Made by a program: the position numbers and the translations under genes. Positions 1-8,509 of a stretch of DNA of 64,000 nucleotides are shown one piece after another. The notes below the pieces were generated by a model. It was not told where the DNA came from and did no database searches. It saw only the letters and a list, made by a program, of their open reading frames with translations. The stretch is from an uncultured Lachnospiraceae bacterium (GTDB lineage Bacteria > Bacillota_A > Clostridia > Lachnospirales > Lachnospiraceae), in the NCBI GenBank assembly GCA_951801245.1, contig CATOMC010000011.1, positions 12,205 to 76,204 on the forward strand. Direction: 5' to 3'. Position 1 is the first letter of the stretch, and each line of letters begins with the position of its first letter.

Positions 1-741
1 TTACAGAATGTCTGTACCGTGTTTATGCTGCTTTTCGGAGTGAACTTTAGCTGTTATTTTATGCTGTTCATCAGGCAGGTGCGAAATGTGGTAAAGGACG
101 AGGAACTGCGGTTCTATATCGGCGTGGTGGTGAGCAGTATATTGCTGATTACGTGGAATATCAGTAATATGTATGGCTCTTTTGCGGAAGCGCTCCGCCA
201 TGCGGCTTTTCAGGTAGCAAGTATCATGACCACGACAGGATTTGCAACTACGGACTTTGACCTGTGGCCCAGCTTTTCCAAAGCAATCCTCTTAGGGCTG
301 ATGATCGTCGGTGCCTGTGCCGGCAGTACAGGGGGTGGATTTAAGTGCGGCAGGACACTGCTTTTGCTTAAAAGCCTGCGCCGCAATGTACGGCAGATCC
401 TGCACCCGCAGAAAGTGCAGGTGGTGCGTGTGAATGGCCAGATGGTGCGGGAGGGTGTGCTGGATAACATGAACGCATATCTGGCGGCGTATGCCTTTAT
501 CGTGATATTCAGTTTCATTGTGATTTCCATCGACGGATTTTCTCCGATGACGAATTTCTCGGCGGTGCTTGCATGTTTTAATAATATCGGGCCGGGACTG
601 GAAGGTGTGGGGCCGACCTGTAATTTTGGCGGTTACAGTGTTTTGTCCAAATCGCTTTTAATCGTTGATATGCTGGCAGGCCGGCTGGAGATATTCCCGA
701 TCCTGATCCTGTTCTCCAAGAGTACATGGATCCGCAGGTAG
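1..741 (+). CDS. trkH: TrkH/KtrB-type potassium uptake channel, C-terminal part
   Basis: The reading frame is open at the window edge, so the 5' end is missing. About 246 residues remain. TrkH-type proteins move K+ (or Na+-coupled K+) across the membrane with a regulatory TrkA/KtrA subunit. The visible part has two of the re-entrant pore loops of the family: TTTGFATTDFDLWP after the hydrophobic stretch near residue 75, and NNIGPGLEGVGP near residue 200. A STGGGFKCGR segment and the conserved C-terminal GRLEIFPILILF follow. The C-terminus is hydrophobic and ends at a TAG. No trkA gene is visible downstream, so the partner is probably upstream of the window. The family is clear; ion preference is not determinable. 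Confidence 0.93.
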   Translation, partial: LQNVCTVFMLLFGVNFSCYFMLFIRQVRNVVKDEELRFYIGVVVSSILLITWNISNMYGSFAEALRHAAFQVASIMTTTGFATTDFDLWPSFSKAILLGLMIVGACAGSTGGGFKCGRTLLLLKSLRRNVRQILHPQKVQVVRVNGQMVREGVLDNMNAYLAAYAFIVIFSFIVISIDGFSPMTNFSAVLACFNNIGPGLEGVGPTCNFGGYSVLSKSLLIVDMLAGRLEIFPILILFSKSTWIRR

Positions 742-834
742 GGTGAATGCATGGAGCTGTTTACACATTGGCGGGAAGTGACACTTGAACAGCACTGGTG
801 GATATTTTGATCATGATAAGTCGGATTTTGTCTC

Positions 835-863
835 TTGTGGGATAACGAGGAGTGTGGTACTAT
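835..863 (+). promoter_or_regulatory. Candidate sigma-A promoter for the DUF6465 gene
   Basis: TTGTGG at 835-840 and TACTAT at 858-863 are separated by 17 bases and lie about 55 bases before the next gene. The -35 box is imperfect. The rest of the 742-920 spacer shows nothing else recognisable. Confidence 0.4.
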
Positions 864-920
864 TAAGAGGAGTTGTGGTGGCAAGGGTCTACGGTTTGAT
901 AAAAGAAAGGGAGAGTTTTG

Positions 921-1142
921 ATGGAAAAGGATAAGAAGGAAGTTACACAGGAAGTTATTTTGCAGTATCGCGAATATGAAGTCAATATGGATGATGTGGT
1001 TGCCAGAGTCAAAGCACATTATGTGGCAAAGGGACATAAGGAAGAATCTATAGAAGATATACAGGTTTATGTGAAGCCGGAGGATTTCACAGCCTATTAT
1101 GTGATCAATGACGGGATTGTGGGGAAAGTGAATCTTTTCTAG
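921..1142 (+). CDS. Small DUF6465-like protein
   Basis: This encodes 73 residues starting at an ATG preceded by a GAAAGGGAGAG ribosome binding site; a TTG three bases earlier is less likely. The protein is charged, has no membrane segment or signal peptide, and contains the pattern VYVKPED...AYYVINDGIVGKVNLF that I associate with DUF6465, a small family of Lachnospiraceae with no known function. It stands alone, with its own candidate promoter upstream and a terminator-like hairpin 70 bases downstream. The family assignment is from memory of the C-terminal pattern and is moderately sure. Confidence 0.65.
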   Translation: MEKDKKEVTQEVILQYREYEVNMDDVVARVKAHYVAKGHKEESIEDIQVYVKPEDFTAYYVINDGIVGKVNLF

Positions 1143-1211
1143 AAGAGTATGGAGAAAGTGGATCTTTTCCGGGGGAATGTCAGAGTATAATTTAAAGTGG
1201 GATAGCTTAAG

Positions 1212-1241
1212 AGCCAGGCCGGCGACGGTCTGGCTTTCCTT
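1212..1241 (+). terminator. Terminator-like hairpin
   Basis: AGCCAGGCC and GGTCTGGCT form a 9-bp stem with one G-T pair around a 6-base loop, followed by TTCCTT. The T tract is short, so termination may be partial. Confidence 0.6.
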
Positions 1242-1273
1242 AAAAGTATCAGGATATCAGACGGAGAAATAGG

Positions 1274-2248
1274 ATGAATAAAAGGGTGCACAACATATGC
1301 AATGCAGCTTTTATACTGGTCAATGCAACTGCCATTCTGGCGGCTGTTTTTTTCTTTTCCGGCAGCAGGGATCTGTCTGTGGATCAGAAAGAAAAATCAT
1401 ATCTGATCGGCGCCAGCTATATGACGATGAACAATGAGTTCTATAAGATTATCGGAGAGGAAATCACGCATAGGGTGGAAGCGGAAGGAGACAGGATCGT
1501 TCTGCGTGATCCGGCGCTTAATGCGGACAGGCAGATTGAACAGATACGGGAAATGCTGGATATGGGAATCGATGTGCTGATCGTCACGCCGGTGGACTGG
1601 GCGAGGCTGACAGAGATACTAAAGACAGCCCAAAAAAGGGGAATATTTATTGTTGTGCTGGACACTAATGTGCCGGACAGCGAACTGGCAGACTGTACCA
1701 TCACTTCTGACAATTATCAGGCAGGTGTGCTGGTGGGGGAATATTTTCTTGCACAGCATGAAACTTCCCGGGTCGTTGTCATGACACATGAAGCAACGAT
1801 TTCTGGGCAGGAGCGGGTACAGGGTTTCGTGGATACGGTGACAAGGAGTGACGAGGCAGTGATCGTAGACACCATCGAATGTGAGGGACAATTGGAAATT
1901 GCCATGCCCAAATTAAAGCAGGCTATTGAGGCGGGAATGGTATTTGACAGTGTGTTCTGTCTCAACGATCTGGCAGCGGTGGGAGCAGCGGCAGCGCTGG
2001 ATGAAAAGCATTTGCTGGGAGAGGTAGGTCTATATGGCGTGGATGCCTCTCCGGATGCTAAGGCACTGATCGCAGAAGGGATGATGGATGCCTCGGCGGC
2101 ACAGTTTCCCACGCAGATCGGCAGGGAAGCGGCAAGGGTGATCTATTGTCTGTTAGAAGGAAAAGAGGTTGAGACAAATATATTCATCCCGGTGGAATTA
2201 GTCACGCAGGATAACGTAGCACAGTTTGACGTAGACAGATGGCAGTGA
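1274..2248 (+). CDS. Membrane-tethered periplasmic-binding protein (RbsB-like receptor)
   Basis: The 324-residue protein has an N-terminal hydrophobic segment (about residues 10-30) without a lipobox cysteine or clear signal peptidase site, so it is probably an uncleaved anchor. The rest is a Peripla_BP_4 fold: LIGASYMTMNNEFYK near the start of the domain, a DTNVPDS segment, SDNYQAGVLVGEYF, and CLNDLAAVGAAAAL near residue 230. Such proteins bind sugars or related small molecules. It is the first gene of an operon with a histidine kinase (10-base overlap), a response regulator and a second binding protein, and no ABC ATPase or permease is present. I infer that it presents ligand to the kinase rather than to a transporter. 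Ligand unknown. Confidence 0.85.
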   Translation: MNKRVHNICNAAFILVNATAILAAVFFFSGSRDLSVDQKEKSYLIGASYMTMNNEFYKIIGEEITHRVEAEGDRIVLRDPALNADRQIEQIREMLDMGIDVLIVTPVDWARLTEILKTAQKRGIFIVVLDTNVPDSELADCTITSDNYQAGVLVGEYFLAQHETSRVVVMTHEATISGQERVQGFVDTVTRSDEAVIVDTIECEGQLEIAMPKLKQAIEAGMVFDSVFCLNDLAAVGAAAALDEKHLLGEVGLYGVDASPDAKALIAEGMMDASAAQFPTQIGREAARVIYCLLEGKEVETNIFIPVELVTQDNVAQFDVDRWQ

Positions 2249-3642
2249 AAAGAGACGTATATGGGGGAAGTATGGACAGAAACGGTGCGACGGAAAAAGG
2301 CACAGGGATAAATTGTATAGAAGAGAAGCGTATGGAAGAAACCAACATACCGGGGATTATATTTGCGTGGATGCTGAATCTGAACCTGATCATTATTCTC
2401 TATATAGCAGGCATCATGGCGGCTCAGTTGCTGGGGCATGTACATGAGAATACAGCGCTGGAATTTCTGCAGCAGGTAAATAAGGTCAACATCGTGCCAT
2501 GGAAAATTCCGGTGATGTGTGCCTTGTTATATGGGAGTATGACACTGCTTTGCTGCGTGCAGACAGAAAAGCCTGCCGCCATGTATGTGAAGACCTGCGC
2601 AGAAATAGTGATTGGTATGATGATAGGATATATTCTTAATTTCAGTTATACCGGGATGGTTCTGCTGATTTTGGCTGATGTGATCAGGCGGATGACGAAA
2701 GTGAAGCGGCGGTATGCAGTGATCGGTATCGTCTGCGGGGTATATCTTCTGTTGGATTATAATCTGCTGGCTGGAAGATACCCTATTACGCCGCTTGAGA
2801 CCTGCCTGCTCTACTATCGAAATGATGTCAGATCCGTTATGCTTGGGGTGAAGAATGTGTTGTCTTCCCTGAATATCCTGCTTTTTATTATCTATACGAT
2901 TCAGCTGATGAGAGTACAGATGAGTGAAAAGGAGCGTATTCTGGTTCTGAACGATAAGTTAAATCAGGCCAATGAGGAGCTGCAGGCTGCGAACAGACAG
3001 ATGGAAGAATATGCGAAAGAATCCATTAAGAATGCGGAGACTCAGGAGCGGAACCGCCTGGCCAGAGAGATTCATGATACCCTGGGGCACAGCCTGACAG
3101 GAATCATTACGGGGCTTGACGCTTGTGTCACTTTAATGGATGTGGCTCCGGATGCCGTGAAAACACAGTTAAAGGATATTGCGGATGTAGCGCGTAAAGG
3201 CATGACTGATGTGCGCAGGTCTGTTAAGGCTCTGCGGCCTGACGCGTTGGAGAAGATGGAACTGGAAAAGGCGCTGATACAGATGATGGAAGAGACAAAG
3301 AAGACTTCCCATATAGAGATAGAGTATTGCTGTTCGGCAGAGTTAAGCCACTATAATAAGGACGAGGAAGAGATTATTTATAGGATTGTTCAGGAGAGCA
3401 TCACCAATGCCATCAGGCATGGTAAAGCAACGAAGATTATGATCGCCATCAGCATGGAGTATAATATCATGTATATCTGGGTCAAGGATAACGGAATCGG
3501 GTGTGCCCATATTGAGAAAGGGTTTGGTCTGCATCATATGGAAGAGCGGCTTGCCATGCTTCACGGCAGCCTGAATTATTATGGGGATAACGGGTTTGTG
3601 GTGGAAGCAAGTATTCCCATCAGATGGGGCGAGGAGAGATAG
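2239..3642 (+). CDS. Sensor histidine kinase, HisKA_3/NarX-DegS type
   Basis: Up to 467 residues; the start is uncertain. The ATG at 2239 overlaps the upstream gene, while ATGs at 2272 and 2332 are alternatives, the last just before the first membrane helix. Six or so hydrophobic helices occupy about residues 35-225. A coiled coil (EKERILVLNDKLNQANEELQ) follows, then the phosphoacceptor region around NRLAREIHDTLGHSLTG (His about residue 280), and an ATPase domain with ITNAIRHGKA and DNGIGC plus a short G-box. HisKA_3 kinases pair with LuxR/NarL regulators, and one follows directly. There is no large extracellular sensor domain of its own, which fits sensing through the neighbouring tethered binding proteins. 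Confidence 0.93.
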   Translation: MAVKRDVYGGSMDRNGATEKGTGINCIEEKRMEETNIPGIIFAWMLNLNLIIILYIAGIMAAQLLGHVHENTALEFLQQVNKVNIVPWKIPVMCALLYGSMTLLCCVQTEKPAAMYVKTCAEIVIGMMIGYILNFSYTGMVLLILADVIRRMTKVKRRYAVIGIVCGVYLLLDYNLLAGRYPITPLETCLLYYRNDVRSVMLGVKNVLSSLNILLFIIYTIQLMRVQMSEKERILVLNDKLNQANEELQAANRQMEEYAKESIKNAETQERNRLAREIHDTLGHSLTGIITGLDACVTLMDVAPDAVKTQLKDIADVARKGMTDVRRSVKALRPDALEKMELEKALIQMMEETKKTSHIEIEYCCSAELSHYNKDEEEIIYRIVQESITNAIRHGKATKIMIAISMEYNIMYIWVKDNGIGCAHIEKGFGLHHMEERLAMLHGSLNYYGDNGFVVEASIPIRWGEER

Positions 3643-3678
3643 CAGGGATGCAGGCATGACATATGAGGAGATGAAACG

Positions 3679-4350
3679 ATGATTAAGATATTGATTGCGG
3701 ATGATCAGGAACTGATCAGACAGAGTCTGTCGATTATTCTGGGAAATGAGAAGGACTTTGAGGTGACAGATACGGTGAGTAACGGGGTGGAGGTGGTCCG
3801 CTCTGTCAGAAAAAACAGACCGGATGTGATATTGATGGATATCCGGATGCCGGAGATGGACGGAGTCGTCTGTACTCAGATCATCAAAGAAAATTATCCG
3901 AACATTAAGATTATCATTCTGACCACTTTCGATGATGATGAATATGTTTTTAATGCTTTAAAAAACGGGGCAAGCGGTTATCTGCTCAAGGGTGTCTCCA
4001 TGAAAGAACTTTCTGAAGCGGTGCGCAAGGTGTATGAGGGAACTGCTATGATCAATGGCGATATTGCTTCCAAGGTGGTAAAGCTTTTCTCCAGGATGGC
4101 ACAATCCAATATCAGCATTCGTGTGGAGGAACAAAACGCAGCCGATCTGAAAGAGACAGAATGGCGTATTATTGCACTGGTGGGAAGCGGATTGTCTAAT
4201 AAAGAGATTGCGGCCAAGATCAATCTCTCTGAGGGAACAGTCAGAAATGGTCTGAGTGCAATTTTAAGTAAGCTGGATCTGCGGGACAGGACGCAGCTTG
4301 CCATATGGGCTGTGCAGACGGGAGCGGTAAACAGGATGATTGATGAGTGA
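3679..4350 (+). CDS. NarL/LuxR-type response regulator
   Basis: This has 223 residues. The receiver domain has the acidic pair near residue 8 (IADDQE), phosphoacceptor Asp54 in ILMDIRMPEMDG, and the conserved Lys in LLKGVSMKEL. The C-terminal LuxR helix-turn-helix reads IIALVGSGLSNKEIAAKI followed by SEGTVRNGLSAILSKL. A good ribosome binding site (GAGGAGATG) precedes the ATG. It sits between its cognate kinase and a second solute-binding protein whose ATG overlaps this stop by 8 bases. The nearest downstream promoter, that of the PTS operon, carries two direct repeats suited to a dimeric LuxR-type activator, so I infer that this regulator controls the PTS genes. Confidence 0.94.
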   Translation: MIKILIADDQELIRQSLSIILGNEKDFEVTDTVSNGVEVVRSVRKNRPDVILMDIRMPEMDGVVCTQIIKENYPNIKIIILTTFDDDEYVFNALKNGASGYLLKGVSMKELSEAVRKVYEGTAMINGDIASKVVKLFSRMAQSNISIRVEEQNAADLKETEWRIIALVGSGLSNKEIAAKINLSEGTVRNGLSAILSKLDLRDRTQLAIWAVQTGAVNRMIDE

Positions 4351-5704
4351 GAAAGGATATAATGTGGACTGGATAAAGAAGAGCAGTTGGGGTGTTATAG
4401 GGGCTGGTTTGTTGATGTTGACTGCACTGGTCATTGCAAACGGTGGGAAAGGGCATCATCTTTTCGGACGGGAAACGGTAATAACGGTCGGTGTATTTTC
4501 AGACAGTTACTGGGAGGTACAAAACGGATATTCTTATCAGATCTTGGAGGATGCCATTGCGTTGTTTGAACAGGAGCATAAGGGTGTCCGGGTAGAATAT
4601 GTCAGCGGGATCCTGAAAGAGAATTATGCTGAATGGCTGGCAGAACAGATGATTCTTGGCAGGACACCGGACGTCTTTCTGGTGTTTGGTGAAAATTTCA
4701 GTGATTTTGCGGAAATCGGGGCATTGAGGGATCTGGGAAGCCTGATGGAAAAAGATCCCCTTTTTGCGGCAGATCATTTCTATACTTCAGCATTTCAGTG
4801 TGGACAATATGGACAAAGACAGTATGCGCTTCCTTATGAATGTGCACCGAGACTGATGTTCGTTAATAAGAAGATTCTCAACGAAGAAGGGATCATGCTG
4901 CCGCAGGAGGAGTGGACATGGGATGACTTCTACCAGATTTGCAGCAAGGTTACCAAAGATAAGGACGGGAACGGGGTACCTGATCAGTTTGGCGTGGTAG
5001 GGTATACCTGGTCGGATGCTTTTGATGCCAATGGCGTGGAACTTTTTAATTCCCAGGGGACAGAATGCCTGCTGACGGATGAAGGGGTGAGAGAGGCCAT
5101 TTTGTTTATGGAAGAACTGGAAGGGCTGTATGACGGCTACCAAGTGACAAATAAGGATTTCGATCTTGGAAAGGTGGCCTTTCAGCCCATGCTTTTCTCT
5201 GAATACAGGGCTTATAAACCCTATCCTCTGAGTATTAAGAAATATTCCGGATTCGAGTGGGAGTGCATTCCTATGCCGTCCGGCAGCAGTGGGGATAATG
5301 TAGCAAAGCTGGATACCCTCTTGCTTGCTATGAGCGAGGATACGAAGCAGGCGGAATATGCATGGGAATTTATGAAACTGTTATCTTTTGATCAAAGGAT
5401 TCAGTCAGAGATTTTTACTTATTCAGAGGGGGTGTCGGTTCTGCGGGATGTTACAGAATCAGATGAGACCCTGCAACGTTTGATTGAAAGTTCCGGAGAA
5501 AATATGGGATTGAATTTACAGGTATTGAGTAACGCGGTGGAGCATGCCGTGGTCGCGCCCCGTTTCCGCAGCCGGGAAGAGGCGGAGGCGGAGGTGGACC
5601 GGGCGGTCAGGGACATCATGGAGGGAAGTTCCAATATCAGTATGGAACAGATCATATGGAATCGGGAGATCAATAATTTCCTGAAAGACCGTGGTAAGAG
5701 ATGA
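4343..5704 (+). CDS. Membrane-tethered extracellular solute-binding protein, family 1
   Basis: This is 453 residues from ATG 4343, overlapping the regulator stop; a TTG three bases earlier is possible. One hydrophobic segment (about residues 15-33, SSWGVIGAGLLMLTALVIA) acts as signal anchor, and no lipobox Cys follows. The rest matches sugar-binding proteins of CUT1 ABC systems: an early DAIALFEQEHKGVRVEY segment, the YALPYECAPRLMFVNKKI region, and a calcium-like DKDGNGVPDQFG loop. There is no permease gene nearby. With the RbsB-like protein at the operon's start, this gives two receptor candidates for one kinase. The lack of a lipid anchor and of transport partners supports a sensory role; this is inference. 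Confidence 0.88.
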   Translation: MSEKGYNVDWIKKSSWGVIGAGLLMLTALVIANGGKGHHLFGRETVITVGVFSDSYWEVQNGYSYQILEDAIALFEQEHKGVRVEYVSGILKENYAEWLAEQMILGRTPDVFLVFGENFSDFAEIGALRDLGSLMEKDPLFAADHFYTSAFQCGQYGQRQYALPYECAPRLMFVNKKILNEEGIMLPQEEWTWDDFYQICSKVTKDKDGNGVPDQFGVVGYTWSDAFDANGVELFNSQGTECLLTDEGVREAILFMEELEGLYDGYQVTNKDFDLGKVAFQPMLFSEYRAYKPYPLSIKKYSGFEWECIPMPSGSSGDNVAKLDTLLLAMSEDTKQAEYAWEFMKLLSFDQRIQSEIFTYSEGVSVLRDVTESDETLQRLIESSGENMGLNLQVLSNAVEHAVVAPRFRSREEAEAEVDRAVRDIMEGSSNISMEQIIWNREINNFLKDRGKR

Positions 5705-5721
5705 TACTCATCATAGAAAAA

Positions 5722-5757
5722 GTGACAAATGTCATGCCGAAAAGGTGACACATGTGA
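5722..5757 (+). promoter_or_regulatory. Tandem direct-repeat operator before the PTS operon
   Basis: GTGACAAATGTCA (5722-5734) and GTGACACATGTGA (5745-5757) are direct repeats 23 bases apart, about two helical turns. The first contains a perfect TGACA-AA-TGTCA palindrome and the second a CACATGTG palindrome. They are centred near -65 and -42 of the start implied by the downstream -10 box, the usual positions for an activator overlapping the -35. The adjacent LuxR-type regulator is the natural candidate to bind here. Confidence 0.6.
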
Positions 5758-5758
5758 G

Positions 5759-5787
5759 ATGAACATGTGCCGCCTTTTTTATATACT
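5759..5787 (+). promoter_or_regulatory. Activator-dependent promoter of the PTS operon
   Basis: A good -10 (TATACT, 5782-5787) has a very poor -35 (ATGAAC, 5759-5764, 17-base spacing). That is typical of a sigma-A promoter needing an activator. No sigma-54 GG/GC pair is present at -24/-12, although many mannose-family PTS operons use one. Confidence 0.5.
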
Positions 5788-5836
5788 TGCTTTACAGAGA
5801 AAGGCATGGACAGAACATAGAGAAGGAGGGAACGAT

Positions 5837-6265
5837 ATGAAGTATGTGTTATTAGTCAGTCATGGCAGATTTGCACCGGGATTACACAGTGCACTTGAAA
5901 TGCTGGCAGGTGAGGGGAGAGAAGACATCCTTTCCGTGAGTCTTGAGAATGGAATGAGCTCGGAGGTATATGCAGACAACGTGAGAAAGTGTCTTAAGGC
6001 TGTGGGACAGGAAGATGAGATTCTGTTGTTTGGGGATCTGGTGGGTGGTTCCCCGCTTACTACGGCGGCTAATGTCATTGCAGAGAAAAATCTATTGGAG
6101 AAGACTGTGATGATAGGCGGCATGAACCTGCCGTTAGCGCTCAGTGCCGTACTGATGAAAGACGGTATGGAACTTGCAGATCTGGCTATGATGCTGATAC
6201 CGGAAGCAAGAGAAGAGTTAAAAGAATTTCAGATTACCAATGATGATGCAGAAGATGACATATAA
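5837..6265 (+). CDS. PTS mannose-family EIIA component
   Basis: This has 142 residues from the ATG behind AAGGAGGG; longer upstream frames run through the operator and are not used. The phosphoacceptor is His9 in KYVLLVSHGRFAPG. The family's LLFGDLVGGSPLTTAAN signature is present near residue 60 and GGMNLPLALSAVL follows. EIIA takes phosphate from HPr and passes it to EIIB. Here EIIA and EIIB are separate proteins rather than fused as in E. coli ManX. It is the first gene of a seven-gene operon with EIIB, EIIC, EIID, a small membrane protein, a HAD phosphatase and an HPr-like protein. The acidic tail DDAEDDI is dispensable-looking. The sugar is not identifiable. Confidence 0.93.
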   Translation: MKYVLLVSHGRFAPGLHSALEMLAGEGREDILSVSLENGMSSEVYADNVRKCLKAVGQEDEILLFGDLVGGSPLTTAANVIAEKNLLEKTVMIGGMNLPLALSAVLMKDGMELADLAMMLIPEAREELKEFQITNDDAEDDI

Positions 6266-6281
6266 GAAGGAGGAATAGAAA

Positions 6282-6776
6282 ATGGCAGTTTCATTTATAA
6301 GAGTAGACGATCGTATGATTCATGGACAGACATGTACCAGGTGGGCTTTGGAATATTCCTGTGACGGGTTGATTGCAGTCAATAATGCAGCGGCGGGTAA
6401 TTCCGTATTGAAAGCAGCTTATAAGAGTGCAAGCGGTAAAAAGACATTCGTGTGGTCATTGGAGGAATTTCAGGCAAAGTGTCAGAAAGTACTCGACAGC
6501 AAAGATAATTATTTCCTAATTACTAAAAATCCGTTGGATATGAAGAAAATTTTGGTCGATCAGGGATTTAAGCCGGGAATTACAGAAGTGATCATCGGGC
6601 CTTGCAACGACAGACCGGGTACCACGAAGCTTGGAAATAATCAGTCTATTACACAGGAGGAAGCGCAGGCCCTTGAAGATATCATGAATGCGGGCTATCA
6701 TGTAGAATTTGCGCTGCTAAAGGAAGAGGCCATTGGTAACTGGAAGAAGTTCAGAGGACAGTTCGGATTTCATTAA
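6282..6776 (+). CDS. PTS mannose/fructose/sorbose-family EIIB component
   Basis: The 164-residue protein begins FIRVDDRMIHGQTCTRW; His14 in this motif is the site phosphorylated by EIIA and from which phosphate passes to the incoming sugar. The length and the later AGYHVEFALLKEEA segment fit the stand-alone EIIB of the mannose family. It lies 16 bases after EIIA behind an AAGAAGGAGG ribosome binding site and is clearly in the same operon. No substrate-specific residue can be read from the sequence. Confidence 0.93.
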   Translation: MAVSFIRVDDRMIHGQTCTRWALEYSCDGLIAVNNAAAGNSVLKAAYKSASGKKTFVWSLEEFQAKCQKVLDSKDNYFLITKNPLDMKKILVDQGFKPGITEVIIGPCNDRPGTTKLGNNQSITQEEAQALEDIMNAGYHVEFALLKEEAIGNWKKFRGQFGFH

Positions 6777-6811
6777 ATCATTCATATTTATGACGAAGCG
6801 GAGGGAAGAAT

Positions 6812-7657
6812 ATGGAAATCAGTTGGTTACAGGCAATTATATTAGGTTTGTTTGCATGTCTGGCAAGTATGCCTGGTCTGGGCGGTACTTCCATCGGTAA
6901 CTATACATTGGGAAGACCGCTAATCGGCGGACTTGTGTGCGGACTTGTTCTGGGTGATGTCACAACAGGTATTTTAGTGGGTTGTGCCATGCAGGTAGTC
7001 TATATTGCACTTGTCACGCCGGGCGGAACCGTTTCGGCGGATGTGCGTGCCGTCAGTTACATAGGCATTCCGCTGGCAATGGTGGCACTTAAGAGTTATG
7101 GGCTTGATGCAGGTTCTACAGAAGGTGCTGCCTTGGCAACCTCTTTCGGCACCATGGTCGGTACGCTGGGAACGGTATTATTCTATGGTACGGCAACCAT
7201 CAATCTGGTATGGCAGCATATGGGATGGAAGGCAGTGGAGAAGAGACAGTACAAGAAACTGTATTTGGTAGATATGGGATTACCCTGGATCTCCCACATA
7301 TTGTGCTCTCTTATTCCTACCATGATCATGTGTAAGTTAGGTGCAAACGTGGTTGAAGTGATCAAGACAGCACTTCCCATGGACGGTATTGCGATGAAGA
7401 CATTATTTACGGTCGGTGCACTGCTTCCTTGTGTCGGTATTGCGATTCTCTTAAAGCAGATTGTTAAAAACGGAACGGACTTCATTCCTTTCCTGTTCGG
7501 TTTTGTACTGGCGGCATCCATGGGGATCAATCTGGTATCCGCAACGGTAGTGGCAGGTATGTTTGCCATCATTACTTATAAGATCAAGATGCTTTCTGCA
7601 AGAAAACCGGAATTTGCAGGCGGTGCCATAGACGATGATGAAGAGGAGGAAATTTGA
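6812..7657 (+). CDS. PTS mannose-family EIIC permease component
   Basis: A hydrophobic protein of 281 residues with about seven to eight membrane segments. It starts with the family's MEISWLQAIILGLFACLA-type N-terminus, followed by GNYTLGRPLIGGLVCGLVLGD and a conserved AMQVVYIALVTPGGTVSAD region. EIIC and EIID together form the sugar channel. The tail is strongly acidic (AIDDDEEEEI). The EIID start lies 2 bases past this stop, so the two are translationally coupled. Confidence 0.93.
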   Translation: MEISWLQAIILGLFACLASMPGLGGTSIGNYTLGRPLIGGLVCGLVLGDVTTGILVGCAMQVVYIALVTPGGTVSADVRAVSYIGIPLAMVALKSYGLDAGSTEGAALATSFGTMVGTLGTVLFYGTATINLVWQHMGWKAVEKRQYKKLYLVDMGLPWISHILCSLIPTMIMCKLGANVVEVIKTALPMDGIAMKTLFTVGALLPCVGIAILLKQIVKNGTDFIPFLFGFVLAASMGINLVSATVVAGMFAIITYKIKMLSARKPEFAGGAIDDDEEEEI

Positions 7658-7659
7658 TT

Positions 7660-8493
7660 ATGGAAAAGAAATTATCGAAAAAAGCGTTGTTAAAGTCCTT
7701 CCATAATTGGTACTATGGTCATTTGACTTGTTTCTCGCAGGAGCATATGCAGACTTTCGGTTATCTGTGTGCGATGCTTCCGCTGGTGGAAGAACTATAT
7801 CAGGATGAAGAAGAAAAGGCAAATGCCATCAATACTTACACCGCCTTTTTTAATACGGAACCACAGTTAGGTACGGTTATTGTAGGTATGACGGCCGGAC
7901 TCGAAGAAGCGAGAGCCAATGGCGCGGATGATGTGGATGGTGAGACCATCAACAGCCTGCGTGCGGGTCTGATGGGGCCTGTAGCCGGTATCGGTGATTC
8001 TCTGGTGGTTGGAACCGTGATCCCAATCCTTTTGGGCATTGCCCTTGGTATGTCCACGGGCGGTTCTCCGCTTGGTGCGATCTTCTATATTATCGTATGG
8101 AACCTGTTTGCTTACTTTGGTATGAAATTCCTGTACTTTAAAGGGTACAGCCTTGGTGGAAAGGCAGTGGACTTTCTGATCGGGGCACAAGGAGAAGCAC
8201 TCAGGGAATCTGTTTCCACATTGGGCGGAATCGTAATCGGTGCCGTAGCAGCAACTTGGGTCAGTGTCAAGACGTCTTTGCAGTTGTTCAATGAGGCGGG
8301 GGAAGCCTATCTGACTTTGCAGGATAAATTGGATGAAGTATTCCCAGGATTGCTGACAGCCGTGTTTATCGTAGTATGCTGGTTTTTGATGGCGAAGAAG
8401 AAAATGTCACCCATCAAGGTTATGCTGATCTTAGTAGTAGTTGCTTTTGTGGGTGTGGTAGTCGGATTCTTTAATCCGGGACTGGTTTATTGA
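7660..8493 (+). CDS. PTS mannose-family EIID component
   Basis: This has 277 residues from ATG 7660, chosen over a TTG six bases earlier because GAGGAGGA lies 10 bases upstream. It has the EIID hallmark order: SFHNWYYGHLTCFSQEHMQ at the N-terminus, then FFNTEPQLGTVIVGMTAGLE, then INSLRAGLMGPVAGIGDSL. Three or four hydrophobic segments fill the C-terminal half. It forms the membrane complex with EIIC. The complete A, B, C, D set shows that the system is functional in principle; EI and the general HPr would be supplied from elsewhere. Confidence 0.94.
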   Translation: MEKKLSKKALLKSFHNWYYGHLTCFSQEHMQTFGYLCAMLPLVEELYQDEEEKANAINTYTAFFNTEPQLGTVIVGMTAGLEEARANGADDVDGETINSLRAGLMGPVAGIGDSLVVGTVIPILLGIALGMSTGGSPLGAIFYIIVWNLFAYFGMKFLYFKGYSLGGKAVDFLIGAQGEALRESVSTLGGIVIGAVAATWVSVKTSLQLFNEAGEAYLTLQDKLDEVFPGLLTAVFIVVCWFLMAKKKMSPIKVMLILVVVAFVGVVVGFFNPGLVY

Positions 8494-8509
8494 TCAAAGG
8501 AGGTATGCC

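Noticed and set aside
5718..5800. Sigma-54 promoter for the mannose PTS operon
   Set aside because: No TGGC-N8-TGC spacing is present and no LevR-type activator gene is in the window.
5729..5836. Longer EIIA frame from 5729
   Set aside because: It covers the operator repeats and the -10 box; the ATG at 5837 has a strong ribosome binding site and gives the standard EIIA N-terminus.
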